A stretch of 64,000 nucleotides of DNA, from positions 213,786 to 277,785 of the forward strand of contig NZ_JAKZLB010000005.1 in assembly GCF_022808865.1 (NCBI RefSeq). The letters are read 5' to 3'. Made by a program: the position numbers and the translations under genes. The notes under the pieces are model-generated. The model saw nothing but the letters and a program-made list of their open reading frames with translations. It searched no databases and was not told the DNA's origin. The stretch is from Geothrix oryzisoli (GTDB lineage Bacteria > Acidobacteriota > Holophagae > Holophagales > Holophagaceae). Positions 51,901 through 60,694 of this stretch are shown one piece after another (position 1 is the stretch's first letter; every line of letters begins with the position of its first letter).

Positions 51901-52128
51901 ATCCGGCTGCGCCATATCGCCCTCAGGCTGCGTCTGGGTCGCCCCCAGCCGCCCTCCCTCCTGGAGACGGGGAATGCCATAGCCAAGGCCCTGGGGCGCC
52001 TCAAGCCCGTGGACCCGGACTTCTGGATGGCCCTGGCCCAGTTCCGGGAAGCCGTCGGCGACCCGGCCGCCGCGGCCCAGGCCCGGGCGCGGGGCAGGGC
52101 CCTCAATCCCAGGTGGCAGGCCTCCTAG
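48958..52128 (+). CDS. Membrane Ser/Thr protein kinase with TPR-like C-terminal region
   Basis: A 1056-residue protein. After an N-terminal helical part and a Pro-rich linker, a Hanks kinase domain runs from about residue 120 to 380: GEGGMGRVF, VALKLL (K144), HRDLNPANL (D232) and DFG (D254), all intact. A membrane helix lies at about 399-419 (TTSAAVCLSMVVFGGFAV). The remaining about 630 residues are Ala/Arg-rich TPR-like helices. It therefore senses or binds something on the far side of the membrane. Related kinase-TPR proteins are frequent in Acidobacteriota and Myxococcota. The stop is 22 bases from the convergent MoxR gene. Confidence 0.9.
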   Translation: MATAEERVLALAVARGFLEPGDISGQLEDLVASGRLGEGDRRLLEQELADLEAAEADHWSMEITAQGPGVPDGPATGAGPRTDPSGPGPEASMPPARPRQSGVFRARTLDRWGRFESLELIGEGGMGRVFRATDSRLRRVVALKLLRRGDPALLQRFVQEAQLQARVDHPNVCRVHEVGEWRGQPYIVMQFINGETLRRAAPALSLEALLRLMTEVCEGVHAAHRVGLIHRDLNPANLMVERLEDGSTRACVLDFGLARGLEGGRFTETGQVMGTVSYMSPEQARGKAALLDRRTDVYSLGATLYELLTGDPPFGGEGLDCMTRIVKDDPVPVRTRVPTIPADLDTVVHTCLQKDPRRRYATARALGEDLQRILEGEPIEARAATPVERLVHWARRRRALVTTSAAVCLSMVVFGGFAVRERLRAQAQAAHAQRFAQAAERIEALARYLRIQPARDLTRDQVDLRARVEALSREVQAAGSLAEAPGAYALGRARLALDDPSGARLQLERAWALGFRAPEAAHAEGRALAAIYQVEQGKAYALPDPDLRQRRLEELKRTLRIPAADWLRRGAQASLEPPAFRTGLLMLMEGQPQEAVRLAREAQTQAPWFYEALRLEAEAWLAQARAAQEEQVAQPALAAAGRALAQAELRAPCDVDLLRLDLRRWQEAVALGWQSGADPRVPVQAQVAVADRWAALEPTDAEPLAWRARARGELARYLTFRETDPGVWLTQARQDAEEALRRDPSEVEAFAAQASVLRTEGFRLLSRGADPSQRLQEAMATADQGLRLDPGHIVLMNIRNSALLAWIDHARLGGTYRRAAVLPYLQAARAEAEAHPEDAYYQANLGGVAQAVAKAELASGQDPAADAEEAVRAYEAGLRLQPQHAGLHRGVLIARAVQARAMVRKGGDLSMVVEQARAAFRRAQRADVPLSTVAPFFLDVLTSAATRALAEGREAGPYLDEAGLVPIQQDRSSEDPVELGTIRLRHIALRLRLGRPQPPSLLETGNAIAKALGRLKPVDPDFWMALAQFREAVGDPAAAAQARARGRALNPRWQAS

Positions 52129-52150
52129 CCGTCGGCCGGCCGGGGCCCGG

Positions 52151-53104
52151 TCAGGGCCGCGGCACAGCCTGGAGCAGCTGGGCGATGACCTGGTCGGTGG
52201 TGGCGCCGTCCGCCTCGCTTTCGAAGGTCAGCAGGAGCCGGTGGCGCAGCACGTCCGGCGCGAGGTCCACCACATCCTGGGGCAGCACGTGGTCCCGTCC
52301 CTGGAGGTAGGCCAGGGCGCGGGTGGAGGCCTGGAGCGAGAGCGAGGCCCGGGGGCTGGCCCCGCAGCGCAGGAGTTCCTTGCCCTTCCAGACCTTGCCG
52401 TGGCCGGGCCGGGTGGCCTGCACCAGCCGCACGATGTAGGTGCGGATGGCGTCGTCCAGGCGCACCTTCTGGGCCTCGCGGCCCGCCGCCAGCAGGAAGG
52501 GGCCGTCCACCACGGGGTTCACTTCGTCGCCGTTCAGGTGCGCGCGCCGGAGGACCTCCACTTCGTCCTCCTGCTTGGGGTAGTCCACGCGGAGCTTGAA
52601 GAGGAACCGGTCCATCTGCGCTTCGGGCAGGGGGAAGGTGCCCTCCTGCTCCAGGGGATTCTGCGTGGCCAGGACGAGGAAGGGATCCGGCAGGCGGAAA
52701 CTCTCTTCGCCCAGCGTCACCTGGCGCTCTTCCATGGCTTCGAGGAGGGCCGCCTGCACTTTGGACGGCGCGCGGTTGATCTCGTCCGCCAGCAGCAGGT
52801 TCGTGAAGATGGGGCCGCGCTTGGGCGTGAAGGTGAGCTGCTTGGGATCGAAGACGAGGGTGCCCACCACGTCGCTGGGCAGCAGGTCCGGCGTGAACTG
52901 GATGCGGTGGAAGGTGGTGTGGCTGGCCGAGGCCAGCGTCTTGATGGTGCGCGTCTTCGCCAGGCCCGGCAGGCCTTCCAGCAGCACGTGGCCGCGGCAG
53001 AGCAGGGCCACCAGCAGGCGGTTGAGCAGCTGGGGCTGGCCCACGATCACCTTGCGGCATTCGGCAAGCAGGGGTTCCAGGGAGTGGGCGGAGGTTGCGG
53101 TCAT
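52151..53104 (-). CDS. MoxR-family AAA+ ATPase (second copy)
   Basis: A 317-residue protein from ATG 53104. Walker A GLPGLAKTRT, TPDLLPSDVVGTLVFD, NLLLADEINRAP and LATQNPLEQEGTFPLPEAQMDRF place it with MoxR ATPases. It is clearly divergent from the copy at 22221, and there is no DUF58 or VWA gene beside it in this window. It is convergent with the kinase-TPR gene; a partner, if any, lies elsewhere. Confidence 0.92.
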   Translation of the reverse strand: MTATSAHSLEPLLAECRKVIVGQPQLLNRLLVALLCRGHVLLEGLPGLAKTRTIKTLASASHTTFHRIQFTPDLLPSDVVGTLVFDPKQLTFTPKRGPIFTNLLLADEINRAPSKVQAALLEAMEERQVTLGEESFRLPDPFLVLATQNPLEQEGTFPLPEAQMDRFLFKLRVDYPKQEDEVEVLRRAHLNGDEVNPVVDGPFLLAAGREAQKVRLDDAIRTYIVRLVQATRPGHGKVWKGKELLRCGASPRASLSLQASTRALAYLQGRDHVLPQDVVDLAPDVLRHRLLLTFESEADGATTDQVIAQLLQAVPRP

Positions 53105-53269
53105 GGGGTGTCCTGAAGGTCCACTCATCTTGACTGGAACCGGGCCGAACCGGAATGCCGCATTGACCCCTGGTAGGTCAGCATGACCCACGGTAAGTGC
53201 TTACGGGCTCTGTGGCCGGTGCTAGGCTCCTCAAAACCCAGATCCCAGTCACTTCCCCTTGGAGGACCC

Positions 53270-54418
53270 ATGCGATCCGCAGTCATCGTCGAAGCCAAGC
53301 GCACGCCCATCGGCCGGGGCGTCAAGGGCAGCTATGCCGCCACCCGCCCCGAGCAGCTGGGTTCGGTGGTCATCGAGGCCCTCAAGCCCCTGCTGAAGGA
53401 CTGGTCGGGCCTCGAGGACGTGCTCGTGGGCTGCGCCATGCCCGAAGGCGAGCAGGGCATGAACATGGCCCGGCTGATCAGCTTCCGCGCAGGCCTGCCC
53501 ATCACCGCGGGGGCCGCCACGATCAACCGCTTCTGCGGCAGCAGCCAGGAGGCCATGCTCATGGCCGCCCGGGCCATCATGACCAACCAGGGCGACCTCT
53601 TCCTCGCCGGCGGCGTGGAGAGCATGTCCAAGGTGCCCATGATGGGCTTCAACCCCAGCCTGGACCCCTACATCAGCGAACACTACCCTGCCGCCTACTG
53701 CTCCATGGGCATCACGGCCGAGAACCTGGCCAAGGAATACAAGATCTCGCGCAAGGAGCAGGACGAGTTCGCCTACCAGAGCCACCAGAAGGCGGCGGCG
53801 GCCTGGAAGGCCGGAAAGTTCGAGCGGGAAGTGGTGCGCTTCGAGGCCAAGGGCCTGGATGGCAAGCCCGTCACCCTGCAGCAGGACGAGTGCGTGCGGG
53901 CCGACACCAGCCTGGAGAAGCTCGGCGAGCTGAAGGCCGCGTTCATGGTCGATGGCTGCGTCACCGCCGGCAACAGCTCTCCCGTCACGGACGGCGCGGC
54001 CTTCCTGCTCGTCATGGAAGAGGGGTTGGCCAAGTCCCTGGGCCTGAAGGCCCGGGCCCGCATCATCGGCGGTGCCGTGGCCGGCGTGGAGCCCGACCGC
54101 ATGGGCATCGGCCCCGTGCCCGCCGTGAAGAAGGCGCTGGACCGCTTCGGCTTCAAGCTGGATCAGATCGACGCCATGGAGCTGAACGAGGCCTTCGCCG
54201 CCCAGAGCCTGGCCGTCATCCGCGAGGGTGGCTACGACATGGCGAAGGTGAACGCCTGGGGCGGCGCCATCGCCGTGGGCCACCCCCTCGGCGCCAGCGG
54301 CGCGCGCATCCTGACCACCCTGCTGAACCGCCTCGAGACCGACGGCGGCAAGTACGGCATTGCCACCATGTGCATCGGCGGCGGCCAGGGCATCGCGTCC
54401 ATCATCGAGAAGCTCTGA
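53270..54418 (+). CDS. fadA: Acetyl-CoA acyltransferase (3-ketoacyl-CoA thiolase)
   Basis: A 382-residue thiolase with GGAGGA before ATG 53270. The first active-site Cys lies in INRFCGSSQEA, the His in GHPLGASGAR and the second Cys in TMCIGGGQG. It also has NEAFAAQSLAV. It cuts 3-ketoacyl-CoA with CoA to acetyl-CoA and a shortened acyl-CoA. It precedes fadN by 34 bases, the usual beta-oxidation pair. Confidence 0.95.
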   Translation: MRSAVIVEAKRTPIGRGVKGSYAATRPEQLGSVVIEALKPLLKDWSGLEDVLVGCAMPEGEQGMNMARLISFRAGLPITAGAATINRFCGSSQEAMLMAARAIMTNQGDLFLAGGVESMSKVPMMGFNPSLDPYISEHYPAAYCSMGITAENLAKEYKISRKEQDEFAYQSHQKAAAAWKAGKFEREVVRFEAKGLDGKPVTLQQDECVRADTSLEKLGELKAAFMVDGCVTAGNSSPVTDGAAFLLVMEEGLAKSLGLKARARIIGGAVAGVEPDRMGIGPVPAVKKALDRFGFKLDQIDAMELNEAFAAQSLAVIREGGYDMAKVNAWGGAIAVGHPLGASGARILTTLLNRLETDGGKYGIATMCIGGGQGIASIIEKL

Positions 54419-54452
54419 TCCAACCACGCGAATCGACATCAGGAGGTTGGAC

Positions 54453-56816
54453 ATGAACATCAAGAAGATCGGCATTCTCGGTTCGGGCGTGATGGGCTCG
54501 GGCATTGCGGCGCATGTGGCGTCGGCGGGCTGCCAGGTGGAACTGCTGGACATCGTCATCGACGAGGCGGCGCCGGACAAGCTGGCGGAAGGCGCCCTGG
54601 CTGCGCTGGCGAAGTCCAAGCCGGCCCTGGCCATGCATGCCTCGTACCTCAAGAAGATCCGGCCGGGCAACCTGCGGGACCACCTCGACCGCCTGGCGGA
54701 CTGCGACTGGGTCGTGGAAGTGGTGAAGGAAGACCTCGCCATCAAGCGCGAGCTGTACGGGCGCCTGGAGCCCATGCTCAAGGCCGGCGCATGGGTCAGC
54801 TCGAACACCTCGGGCATCCCCCTGAAGCTGCTCGTGGAGGGCCGCAGCGATGCCTTCCGGAAGCACTTCGTCATCACCCATTTCTTCAACCCCGTGCGGT
54901 ACCTGCGCCTGCTCGAGTTCGTGAAGGGCCCCGAGGTGGACGAGCAGGAGGCCCAGGCCTTCCGCACCTGGCTGGAGGAGAGCCTCGGCAAGGAAGTCGT
55001 GCCGGCCTACGACAGCCCGACCTTCATCGGCAACCGCATCGGCATCCACAGCATCATGGCCACCTTGCAGATGGCCCTGGCCGAGAAGATCCCCTTCGAG
55101 GTGCTGGATTCGGTGCTGGGCGATGCGGCCGCCCGGGCCAAGAGCGCGGCTTTCCGGACGGCGGACCTCGCCGGTGTGGACATCCTCGCCGCCACGGCGA
55201 AGAACGTCTATGACCTGTGCCCCAACGACGAAGTGCGCGAGGTCTTCAAGTTCCCCGAGTTCCTCCAGTACATGCTGGACAACAAGCTGCTGGGCAACAA
55301 GACGAAGCAGGGTTTCTTCAAGAAGGGGCCGAAGGACGCCAAGGGCAAGAAGTCCTTCCTGGCCCTGGATCCCGCCACCCGCGAGTACATCCCCCAGGTG
55401 AAGCGGGACTGGCCGATCCTGAAGGAACTGAAGGGCATCGACGATCCAGCGGAGAAGGTGAAGACCCTGCTCACCAGCGACACGGAGGCCGGTCGCCTGG
55501 CCTGGCGCTGCATCGCTCCCAACCTCACCTACGCCGTGAACCGCCTGGGCGAGGTGACGGACGGTCCGTTGAACGTCGATCGCGCCATCAAGAACGGGTT
55601 TGCCTTCGAACTGGGGCCCTTCGAGACCTGGGACACCCTGGGCGTCGAGCGGGTCGTGGCCCGGATGAAGTTCGAGGACCTGCCCATCGCGCCCCTCGTG
55701 GAGCAGATGCTCGCCAAGGGCATCACCAGCTTCTACCGCTGGGAGCACGGCGTCCCCGTGGCGCAGCTCAACCCCAAGACCCTCGCCTACGATGCGATCC
55801 TCGAAGACAAGCGCGTGATCATCCTCAAGCGCGAGGAAGGTCGTGGCAAGGTGATCGCGGAGAACGGCAGCTGCCAGCTCTTCGACCTGGGCGACGATGT
55901 GGCCTGCCTCAGCTTCCGCAGCAAGATGAACGCCCTGGATGACGGGATCATCATGCTCATGGAGGACACCATCCAGAAGCACGTCCCAGGCCGCTTCAAG
56001 GGCCTGGTGGTGGGCAACCAGGGCCAGCACTTCAGCGCCGGCGCCAACCTGGTGATGGTGCTGAACGCCGCCAAGGACAAGCAGTTCGACCAGATCGAAG
56101 AGGTCGCCCGGCGCCTGCAGTACGCCGGTCGCATGCTGACCTATGCCTCCTTCCCCACTGTGGCGGCGCCCTTCAACCTGGCCCTGGGCGGCGGCTGCGA
56201 GATGACCATGGCCTGCCAGCGGGCCGTGGGCCACGCCGAGCTGTACATCGGCCTGGTGGAAGTGGGTGTGGGCGTCATTCCCGCCGGTGGCGGCTGCCTC
56301 CAGATGCTCCTCCGCATGGAGGACGCCATGGCCGCCAAGGGCGAGCTGGGCCCCATGCCCAAGGTGAAGGCCGCTTTCCAGGCCATCGGCACCGCGAACG
56401 TGAACACCAGCTTCGACGAGGCCCAGCGGAACGGCTACCTGCGCCGGACGGATCGCCGCGTCATGAACAAGGCCTTCCTGCTGAACGAGGCGAAGCAGGA
56501 GGTTCTCAAGATGGCCGCGGACTTCCAGCCCGTGAAGGAGCGCACCCTGCGCCTGCCGGGCCGGGGCGGCAGCGAGGCCCTCAAGGCGGCCGTCCGCGAC
56601 TTCCAGCTGCAGGGGCTGGCCAGCGAGCACGACGCCGTCATCATGGGCGAACTGGCCAACATTCTGTGCGGCGGGGACGTGAGCCTCGTCCAGGAGATCT
56701 CCGAGGAGCGCATCCTCGAGCTGGAACGGCAGGCCTTCGCCCGCCTCTGCAGCTACGAGAAGACCCAGGCCCGCATGGACGCCATCCTGAAAACGGGAAA
56801 ACCGCTCCGCAACTAG
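54453..56816 (+). CDS. fadN: 3-hydroxyacyl-CoA dehydrogenase / enoyl-CoA hydratase, FadN type
   Basis: A 787-residue bifunctional enzyme with AGGAGG upstream. The domain order is dehydrogenase first: NAD-binding GILGSGVMGSGIA at residues 7-19 and HFFNPVRYLRLLEFV, then HCDH C-terminal parts. The enoyl-CoA hydratase comes second (NQGQHFSAGANLVMVL and LALGGGCEMTMAC). This is the reverse of E. coli FadB and the same as B. subtilis FadN. Together with FadA it completes hydration, oxidation and thiolysis of fatty acyl-CoA. It is followed by a strong terminator. Confidence 0.94.
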   Translation: MNIKKIGILGSGVMGSGIAAHVASAGCQVELLDIVIDEAAPDKLAEGALAALAKSKPALAMHASYLKKIRPGNLRDHLDRLADCDWVVEVVKEDLAIKRELYGRLEPMLKAGAWVSSNTSGIPLKLLVEGRSDAFRKHFVITHFFNPVRYLRLLEFVKGPEVDEQEAQAFRTWLEESLGKEVVPAYDSPTFIGNRIGIHSIMATLQMALAEKIPFEVLDSVLGDAAARAKSAAFRTADLAGVDILAATAKNVYDLCPNDEVREVFKFPEFLQYMLDNKLLGNKTKQGFFKKGPKDAKGKKSFLALDPATREYIPQVKRDWPILKELKGIDDPAEKVKTLLTSDTEAGRLAWRCIAPNLTYAVNRLGEVTDGPLNVDRAIKNGFAFELGPFETWDTLGVERVVARMKFEDLPIAPLVEQMLAKGITSFYRWEHGVPVAQLNPKTLAYDAILEDKRVIILKREEGRGKVIAENGSCQLFDLGDDVACLSFRSKMNALDDGIIMLMEDTIQKHVPGRFKGLVVGNQGQHFSAGANLVMVLNAAKDKQFDQIEEVARRLQYAGRMLTYASFPTVAAPFNLALGGGCEMTMACQRAVGHAELYIGLVEVGVGVIPAGGGCLQMLLRMEDAMAAKGELGPMPKVKAAFQAIGTANVNTSFDEAQRNGYLRRTDRRVMNKAFLLNEAKQEVLKMAADFQPVKERTLRLPGRGGSEALKAAVRDFQLQGLASEHDAVIMGELANILCGGDVSLVQEISEERILELERQAFARLCSYEKTQARMDAILKTGKPLRN

Positions 56817-56842
56817 ACAGAACTTCATCCATTTTGTGACTT

Positions 56843-56872
56843 ATGCCGCCTTTTTCGAGGCGGCATTTTTTT
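56843..56872 (+). terminator. Rho-independent terminator of fadA-fadN
   Basis: An 8-bp stem (ATGCCGCC 56843-56850 with GGCGGCAT 56859-56866) followed by a T-run, 26 bases after the fadN stop. Confidence 0.95.
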
Positions 56873-56944
56873 GGGTTGCCAGCGGATAGGCAGGTCGGAA
56901 CACTTGGGGCGGTCGATATCCGAACCCCACAATCAGGAGGCACT

Positions 56945-58987
56945 GTGAGCGGCAATTCTCAGTCAACTCCACGCGTAGCGGCCATCGTGGGCCCCTACCT
57001 CTCCGGAAAGACCTCCTTGATGGAGAGCCTTCTCTTCGTGGCGGGCGCCCTGCCACGCAAGGGCTCCGTCAAGGAGGGCAACACGATCGGCGATGCTTCC
57101 ATGGAGGCGAAGGCCCGGCAGATGAGCGTCGAGGCCAGCCTCGCGACCTGCACCTACCAGAACGAGACCTGGACGCTCATCGACTGCCCGGGCTCCGTCG
57201 AATTCCGGCAGGAATCGGTCCATGCCCTCATGGCCGCGGACATCGCGGTGGTGGTGTGCGATCCGGATCCGGCCCGCGCGCTGATGGCCGCCCCGGCCCT
57301 GAAGTTCCTCGACGACCACAAGATTCCACACGTCATGTTCATCAACAAGATGGAGGCCCCCGGCAGCGCCGGGAAGCTGAAGGACGTGCTCAATGCCCTG
57401 CAGATGATCTCTGAGCGGCCCCTGGTGCTGGTCGAGATCCCCATCCGCGATGGCGACCAGATCACCGGCTACGTCGATCTCATCAGCGAGCACGCCTACA
57501 AGTACGAGGCCGACAAGGATGCGGACCTGAAACAGCTGCCGGAATCCGTGCTGCCCGAGGAGCATGAGGCCCGCCAGCTGATGCTGGAGAAGCTTGCGGA
57601 CTTCGATGACCACCTCATGGAGGAACTGCTCGGCGACGTGGCGCCCCCGCTGGAGGAGGTGTCCGAGGATCTGGCCAAGGACGTGCGGGACGATCTGCTG
57701 GTGCCCGTGTTCTTCGGCTCCGCCGACAAGGACGCCGGTGTCCGCCGCCTCTTCCAGGCGCTCTGCGACGAGGCGCCCCGGGTGGATGCCACGGCCGCGC
57801 GCCTGGGCATTCCCGACGGCAAGGACACCCTGGTGCAGGTGTTCAAGAGCGTCCATGCCCAGCACGTGGGCAAGCTGAGCATCTCCCGCGTCTGGCGGGG
57901 CGAAGTGGCCGACGGCGCCATCCTCGCGGGCAACCGGGTGAGCGGCATCAACCGGCTCTTCGGCTCCCAGCAGATCAAGCAGCAGAAGGCCGTGGCCGGC
58001 GAGGTGGTGGCCCTGGGCCGCATGGACGAAGTCCGCACCAGCGAAGCCCTGACTCCCGCGGCCAAGGTGGCGCTGGACTGGCCCGAGCCCCTCCAGCCCA
58101 TGCTGGCCCTCAGCCTGCATACCACCAAGAGCGGCGATGACGTGAAGCTCTCGCTGGCCCTCCAGAAGCTCTGCGAGGAGGACGCCTCGCTCCAGGTGGA
58201 GCAGAACGCCGAGACCCAGGAGCGTGTCCTCTGGGGCCAGGGCGAGGTCCACCTGAAGTGCGCGCTGGACCGCCTCAAGAGCCGCTTCGGGCTCGATGTC
58301 CAGCAGCACCCGCCCATGGTCCCCTACCGGGAGACCTTCACGAAGGGCGCCAAAGTGCACGGCCGCCACAAGCACCAGACCGGCGGTCACGGCCAGTTCG
58401 GCGACGTCTGGTTCGAGGTCAAGCCATTGCCCCGGGGCACGGGTTTCCAGTTCGAGGAGCGCATCGTCGGCGGCGTGGTGCCCAAGAACTTCTTCGGTGC
58501 CATCGAGCACGGCGTGGTGGACTGGATGAAGCGCGGCCCGCTGGGCTTCCCCGTCGTGGACATCCACGTGGCGCTGGTGGACGGCAGCTACCACACGGTG
58601 GACAGCTCCGACATGGCCTTCAAGACCGCCGCCCGCATCGGCATGACCGAGGCCGCCCCCGTCTGCCACCCTGTGCTGCTGGAGCCCATCTCCGAGGTCC
58701 ACATCAGCGTCCCCAGCGAGTACACGCCCAAGGCCCAGCGCCTGGTGACCGGAAGGCGCGGAGGCCAGGTCCTCGGTTTCGACGCCAAGCCCGGCTGGAA
58801 GGGCTGGGACGTGGTCTCCGCCTACATCCCCCAGGCCGAGATGAGCGACGTCATCGTGGAGCTCCGCAGCCTCACCATGGGCGTCGGCTCCTTCACCTGG
58901 TCCTTCCACCACCTGCAGGAACTGGTCGGCCGGGATGCCGACAAGGTGGTGGAAGCCCGCAAGCAGGCTAAGGCGGCTGCGCAGTAG
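56945..58987 (+). CDS. EF-G-like translational GTPase paralogue
   Basis: A 680-residue protein from GTG 56945 with AGGAGG five bases upstream. It has EF-G domains I-V: P-loop GPYLSGKTSL (G16-L25), the G3 motif DCPG (80-83), NKME (134-137), and later VPYRETFTKGAKVHGRHKHQTGGHGQF and EYTPKAQRLVTGRRGGQVLGFD. The usual His after DTPG is Ser84, and the switch I RGIT motif is not kept. GTP hydrolysis or control is therefore likely altered. This matches EF-G-like paralogues seen beside the main fusA in several phyla. Whether it acts in translation is unknown. Confidence 0.87.
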   Translation: MSGNSQSTPRVAAIVGPYLSGKTSLMESLLFVAGALPRKGSVKEGNTIGDASMEAKARQMSVEASLATCTYQNETWTLIDCPGSVEFRQESVHALMAADIAVVVCDPDPARALMAAPALKFLDDHKIPHVMFINKMEAPGSAGKLKDVLNALQMISERPLVLVEIPIRDGDQITGYVDLISEHAYKYEADKDADLKQLPESVLPEEHEARQLMLEKLADFDDHLMEELLGDVAPPLEEVSEDLAKDVRDDLLVPVFFGSADKDAGVRRLFQALCDEAPRVDATAARLGIPDGKDTLVQVFKSVHAQHVGKLSISRVWRGEVADGAILAGNRVSGINRLFGSQQIKQQKAVAGEVVALGRMDEVRTSEALTPAAKVALDWPEPLQPMLALSLHTTKSGDDVKLSLALQKLCEEDASLQVEQNAETQERVLWGQGEVHLKCALDRLKSRFGLDVQQHPPMVPYRETFTKGAKVHGRHKHQTGGHGQFGDVWFEVKPLPRGTGFQFEERIVGGVVPKNFFGAIEHGVVDWMKRGPLGFPVVDIHVALVDGSYHTVDSSDMAFKTAARIGMTEAAPVCHPVLLEPISEVHISVPSEYTPKAQRLVTGRRGGQVLGFDAKPGWKGWDVVSAYIPQAEMSDVIVELRSLTMGVGSFTWSFHHLQELVGRDADKVVEARKQAKAAAQ

Positions 58988-59192
58988 TTTCCGGGGGTTC
59001 TCGCTCCGCTGGGCGAACGTCCCCGATTTCCCGAACGGGCCCGGCCAAGCCGGGCTCGCTCTTTGGTTCTTGCGTCAAGCCCACGGCGGCCTCAGCCTGG
59101 CGGGCCGGAGAATAGGGAAAGCCATAATCCCTTTGCAATGAGACAATCTATCTCCGGATTACCACAGGGAATCCGGAGGATGGAGCGTCCCT
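58988..59192 (+). other. Intergenic region before the radical SAM gene
   Basis: A 205-base gap. It holds a GCCCGGCCAAGCCGGGC hairpin near 59039-59055, possibly the end of the EF-G-like transcript, and a CATAAT at 59123-59128 that could be a -10 box for the next gene. Nothing coding is supported. Confidence 0.4.
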
Positions 59193-60671
59193 TTGGCCCA
59201 GAAAGGCGTAGAGATCATCGCGGTGGAACCGGACAGCCTGGCCGAGGAGGCTGGCATCCGCCCGGGCGACACGCTGCTGGAGATCCACGGCGAGGCGGTC
59301 CTGGATCAGCTCAACTACCAGTTCCTCATCACCCGCGAGGACGAGGCGGAGCTGGTCGTCCAGAGGCCGGACGGCAGCACCTTCAAGGCTTTCGTCGAAA
59401 ACGGCGGCGAGGGCATCGGGGTGGACCTGGCCCAGGACGAGGTGAAGGTCTGCAAGCAGAACTGCGTGTTCTGCTTCGTCCACCAGATGCCCAAGGGCTT
59501 CCGGAAGTCGCTCTACCTCAAGGACGAGGACGTGCGCCTCTCCTTCCTCTACGGCCACTTCACGACGCTTTCCAGCAGCGACGAGGCGGAACTGGACCGC
59601 ATCGTGCGCGAACGGCTGAGCCCCATCCACGTCTCGGTGCACGCCACGGATCCCGCGGCCCGCATCAAGGTGGTGGGCAATCCGCGGGAAGGCCACATCC
59701 TCCGCAAGATCGACCGGCTGCTGGAGGGCGGCATCGATGTCCACACGCAGGCCGTGGTGGCGCCGGGGCTCAACGACGGGGCCATCTGGCAGCAGACCGT
59801 GGATGACCTATGGGCCCGTCGCAAGGCGGGGCGGGGCAGCGTGCTGAGCCTCTCCTGCGTGCCTGTGGGGCTCACGAGCCACCGGGAGAACCTGCCTTCG
59901 GTGCAGGATGTGGACGCAGCCTTTGCCCGGGATTGGGTGGCCCGCTGGACCCCCGAGGTGCGACGGTACGCCAAGGCCAACGACGGCGAGCCATGGCTGC
60001 TGCTGGCGGACGAGTGGTTCACCCGGGCGGGCATCGAAGTGCCGGGCCGGGCCTTCTATTCCCGCTCCTGGGCCCAGCTGGAGAATGGCGTGGGGCTGGT
60101 GCGCCGCTTCCTCGAACACAGCCGCCGGTTCATCAAGAGCCCCCGGGCGCGGGGATTCGCGGGGCGGCGGGTCCTCCTGCTGACGGGCTCGAGCTTCGCG
60201 CCCACGCTGTCGCGGGTGGCTGCCGAGCTGAACCGCGCCGTGGGGAGCCAGTTGCGCGTGGTGCCGGCCCGGAACTTCAGCTTCGGGGACAGCGTGACCG
60301 TGGCGGGGCTGCTTTGCGGCGAGGACCTGAAGTACGCGGCGCACGCGGACCGGGACGCCAAGGGTGGCAAGCCCGACTGGGTGGACGCGGTAGTGGTGCC
60401 GTCAGCCAGCCTGCGCACGCATACGGGCCCCACGGACCAGTACACCCTGCGCGGAGTGGTGGTGCGGGAGGAGGGCACCTTCCTGGACGACCTGACGCTC
60501 ACGGGCCTGGCTTCGGATCTGGGCGTCCCCGCGGTACCCAGCGGCGCCAACCTGTCCCACCTGCTGGATCATCTGGAGGCCGCCGACCGGGGCGCGTTCC
60601 GGGGCGGGGCTCTGACGGCCGCCTTCCACACCGCGGGCCTGAACCTGCCGCAGGGGGCCTACAACCCCTGA
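59193..60671 (+). CDS. PDZ, radical SAM and DUF512 protein
   Basis: A 492-residue protein. TTG 59193 is the start, with GGAG seven bases upstream. Residues about 5-65 are a PDZ domain (VEPDSLAEEAGIRPGDTLLEIHG). The CxxxCxxC motif (C87, C91, C94 in CKQNCVFCFVHQMP) binds an iron-sulfur cluster for S-adenosylmethionine chemistry. The C-terminal about 200 residues are DUF512 (VLLLTGSSFAPTLSRV; LLCGEDLKYA). The family is widespread but its substrate is unknown. There is no signal peptide, so the PDZ domain works in the cytoplasm. Confidence 0.9.
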   Translation: MAQKGVEIIAVEPDSLAEEAGIRPGDTLLEIHGEAVLDQLNYQFLITREDEAELVVQRPDGSTFKAFVENGGEGIGVDLAQDEVKVCKQNCVFCFVHQMPKGFRKSLYLKDEDVRLSFLYGHFTTLSSSDEAELDRIVRERLSPIHVSVHATDPAARIKVVGNPREGHILRKIDRLLEGGIDVHTQAVVAPGLNDGAIWQQTVDDLWARRKAGRGSVLSLSCVPVGLTSHRENLPSVQDVDAAFARDWVARWTPEVRRYAKANDGEPWLLLADEWFTRAGIEVPGRAFYSRSWAQLENGVGLVRRFLEHSRRFIKSPRARGFAGRRVLLLTGSSFAPTLSRVAAELNRAVGSQLRVVPARNFSFGDSVTVAGLLCGEDLKYAAHADRDAKGGKPDWVDAVVVPSASLRTHTGPTDQYTLRGVVVREEGTFLDDLTLTGLASDLGVPAVPSGANLSHLLDHLEAADRGAFRGGALTAAFHTAGLNLPQGAYNP

Positions 60672-60694
60672 CGGGCCGAGGGTTTCCAGGCAGG

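Noticed and set aside
48901..51915. 1004-codon minus-strand open frame opposite the kinase-TPR gene
   Set aside because: Shadow of a GC-rich gene; the plus strand carries intact kinase motifs.
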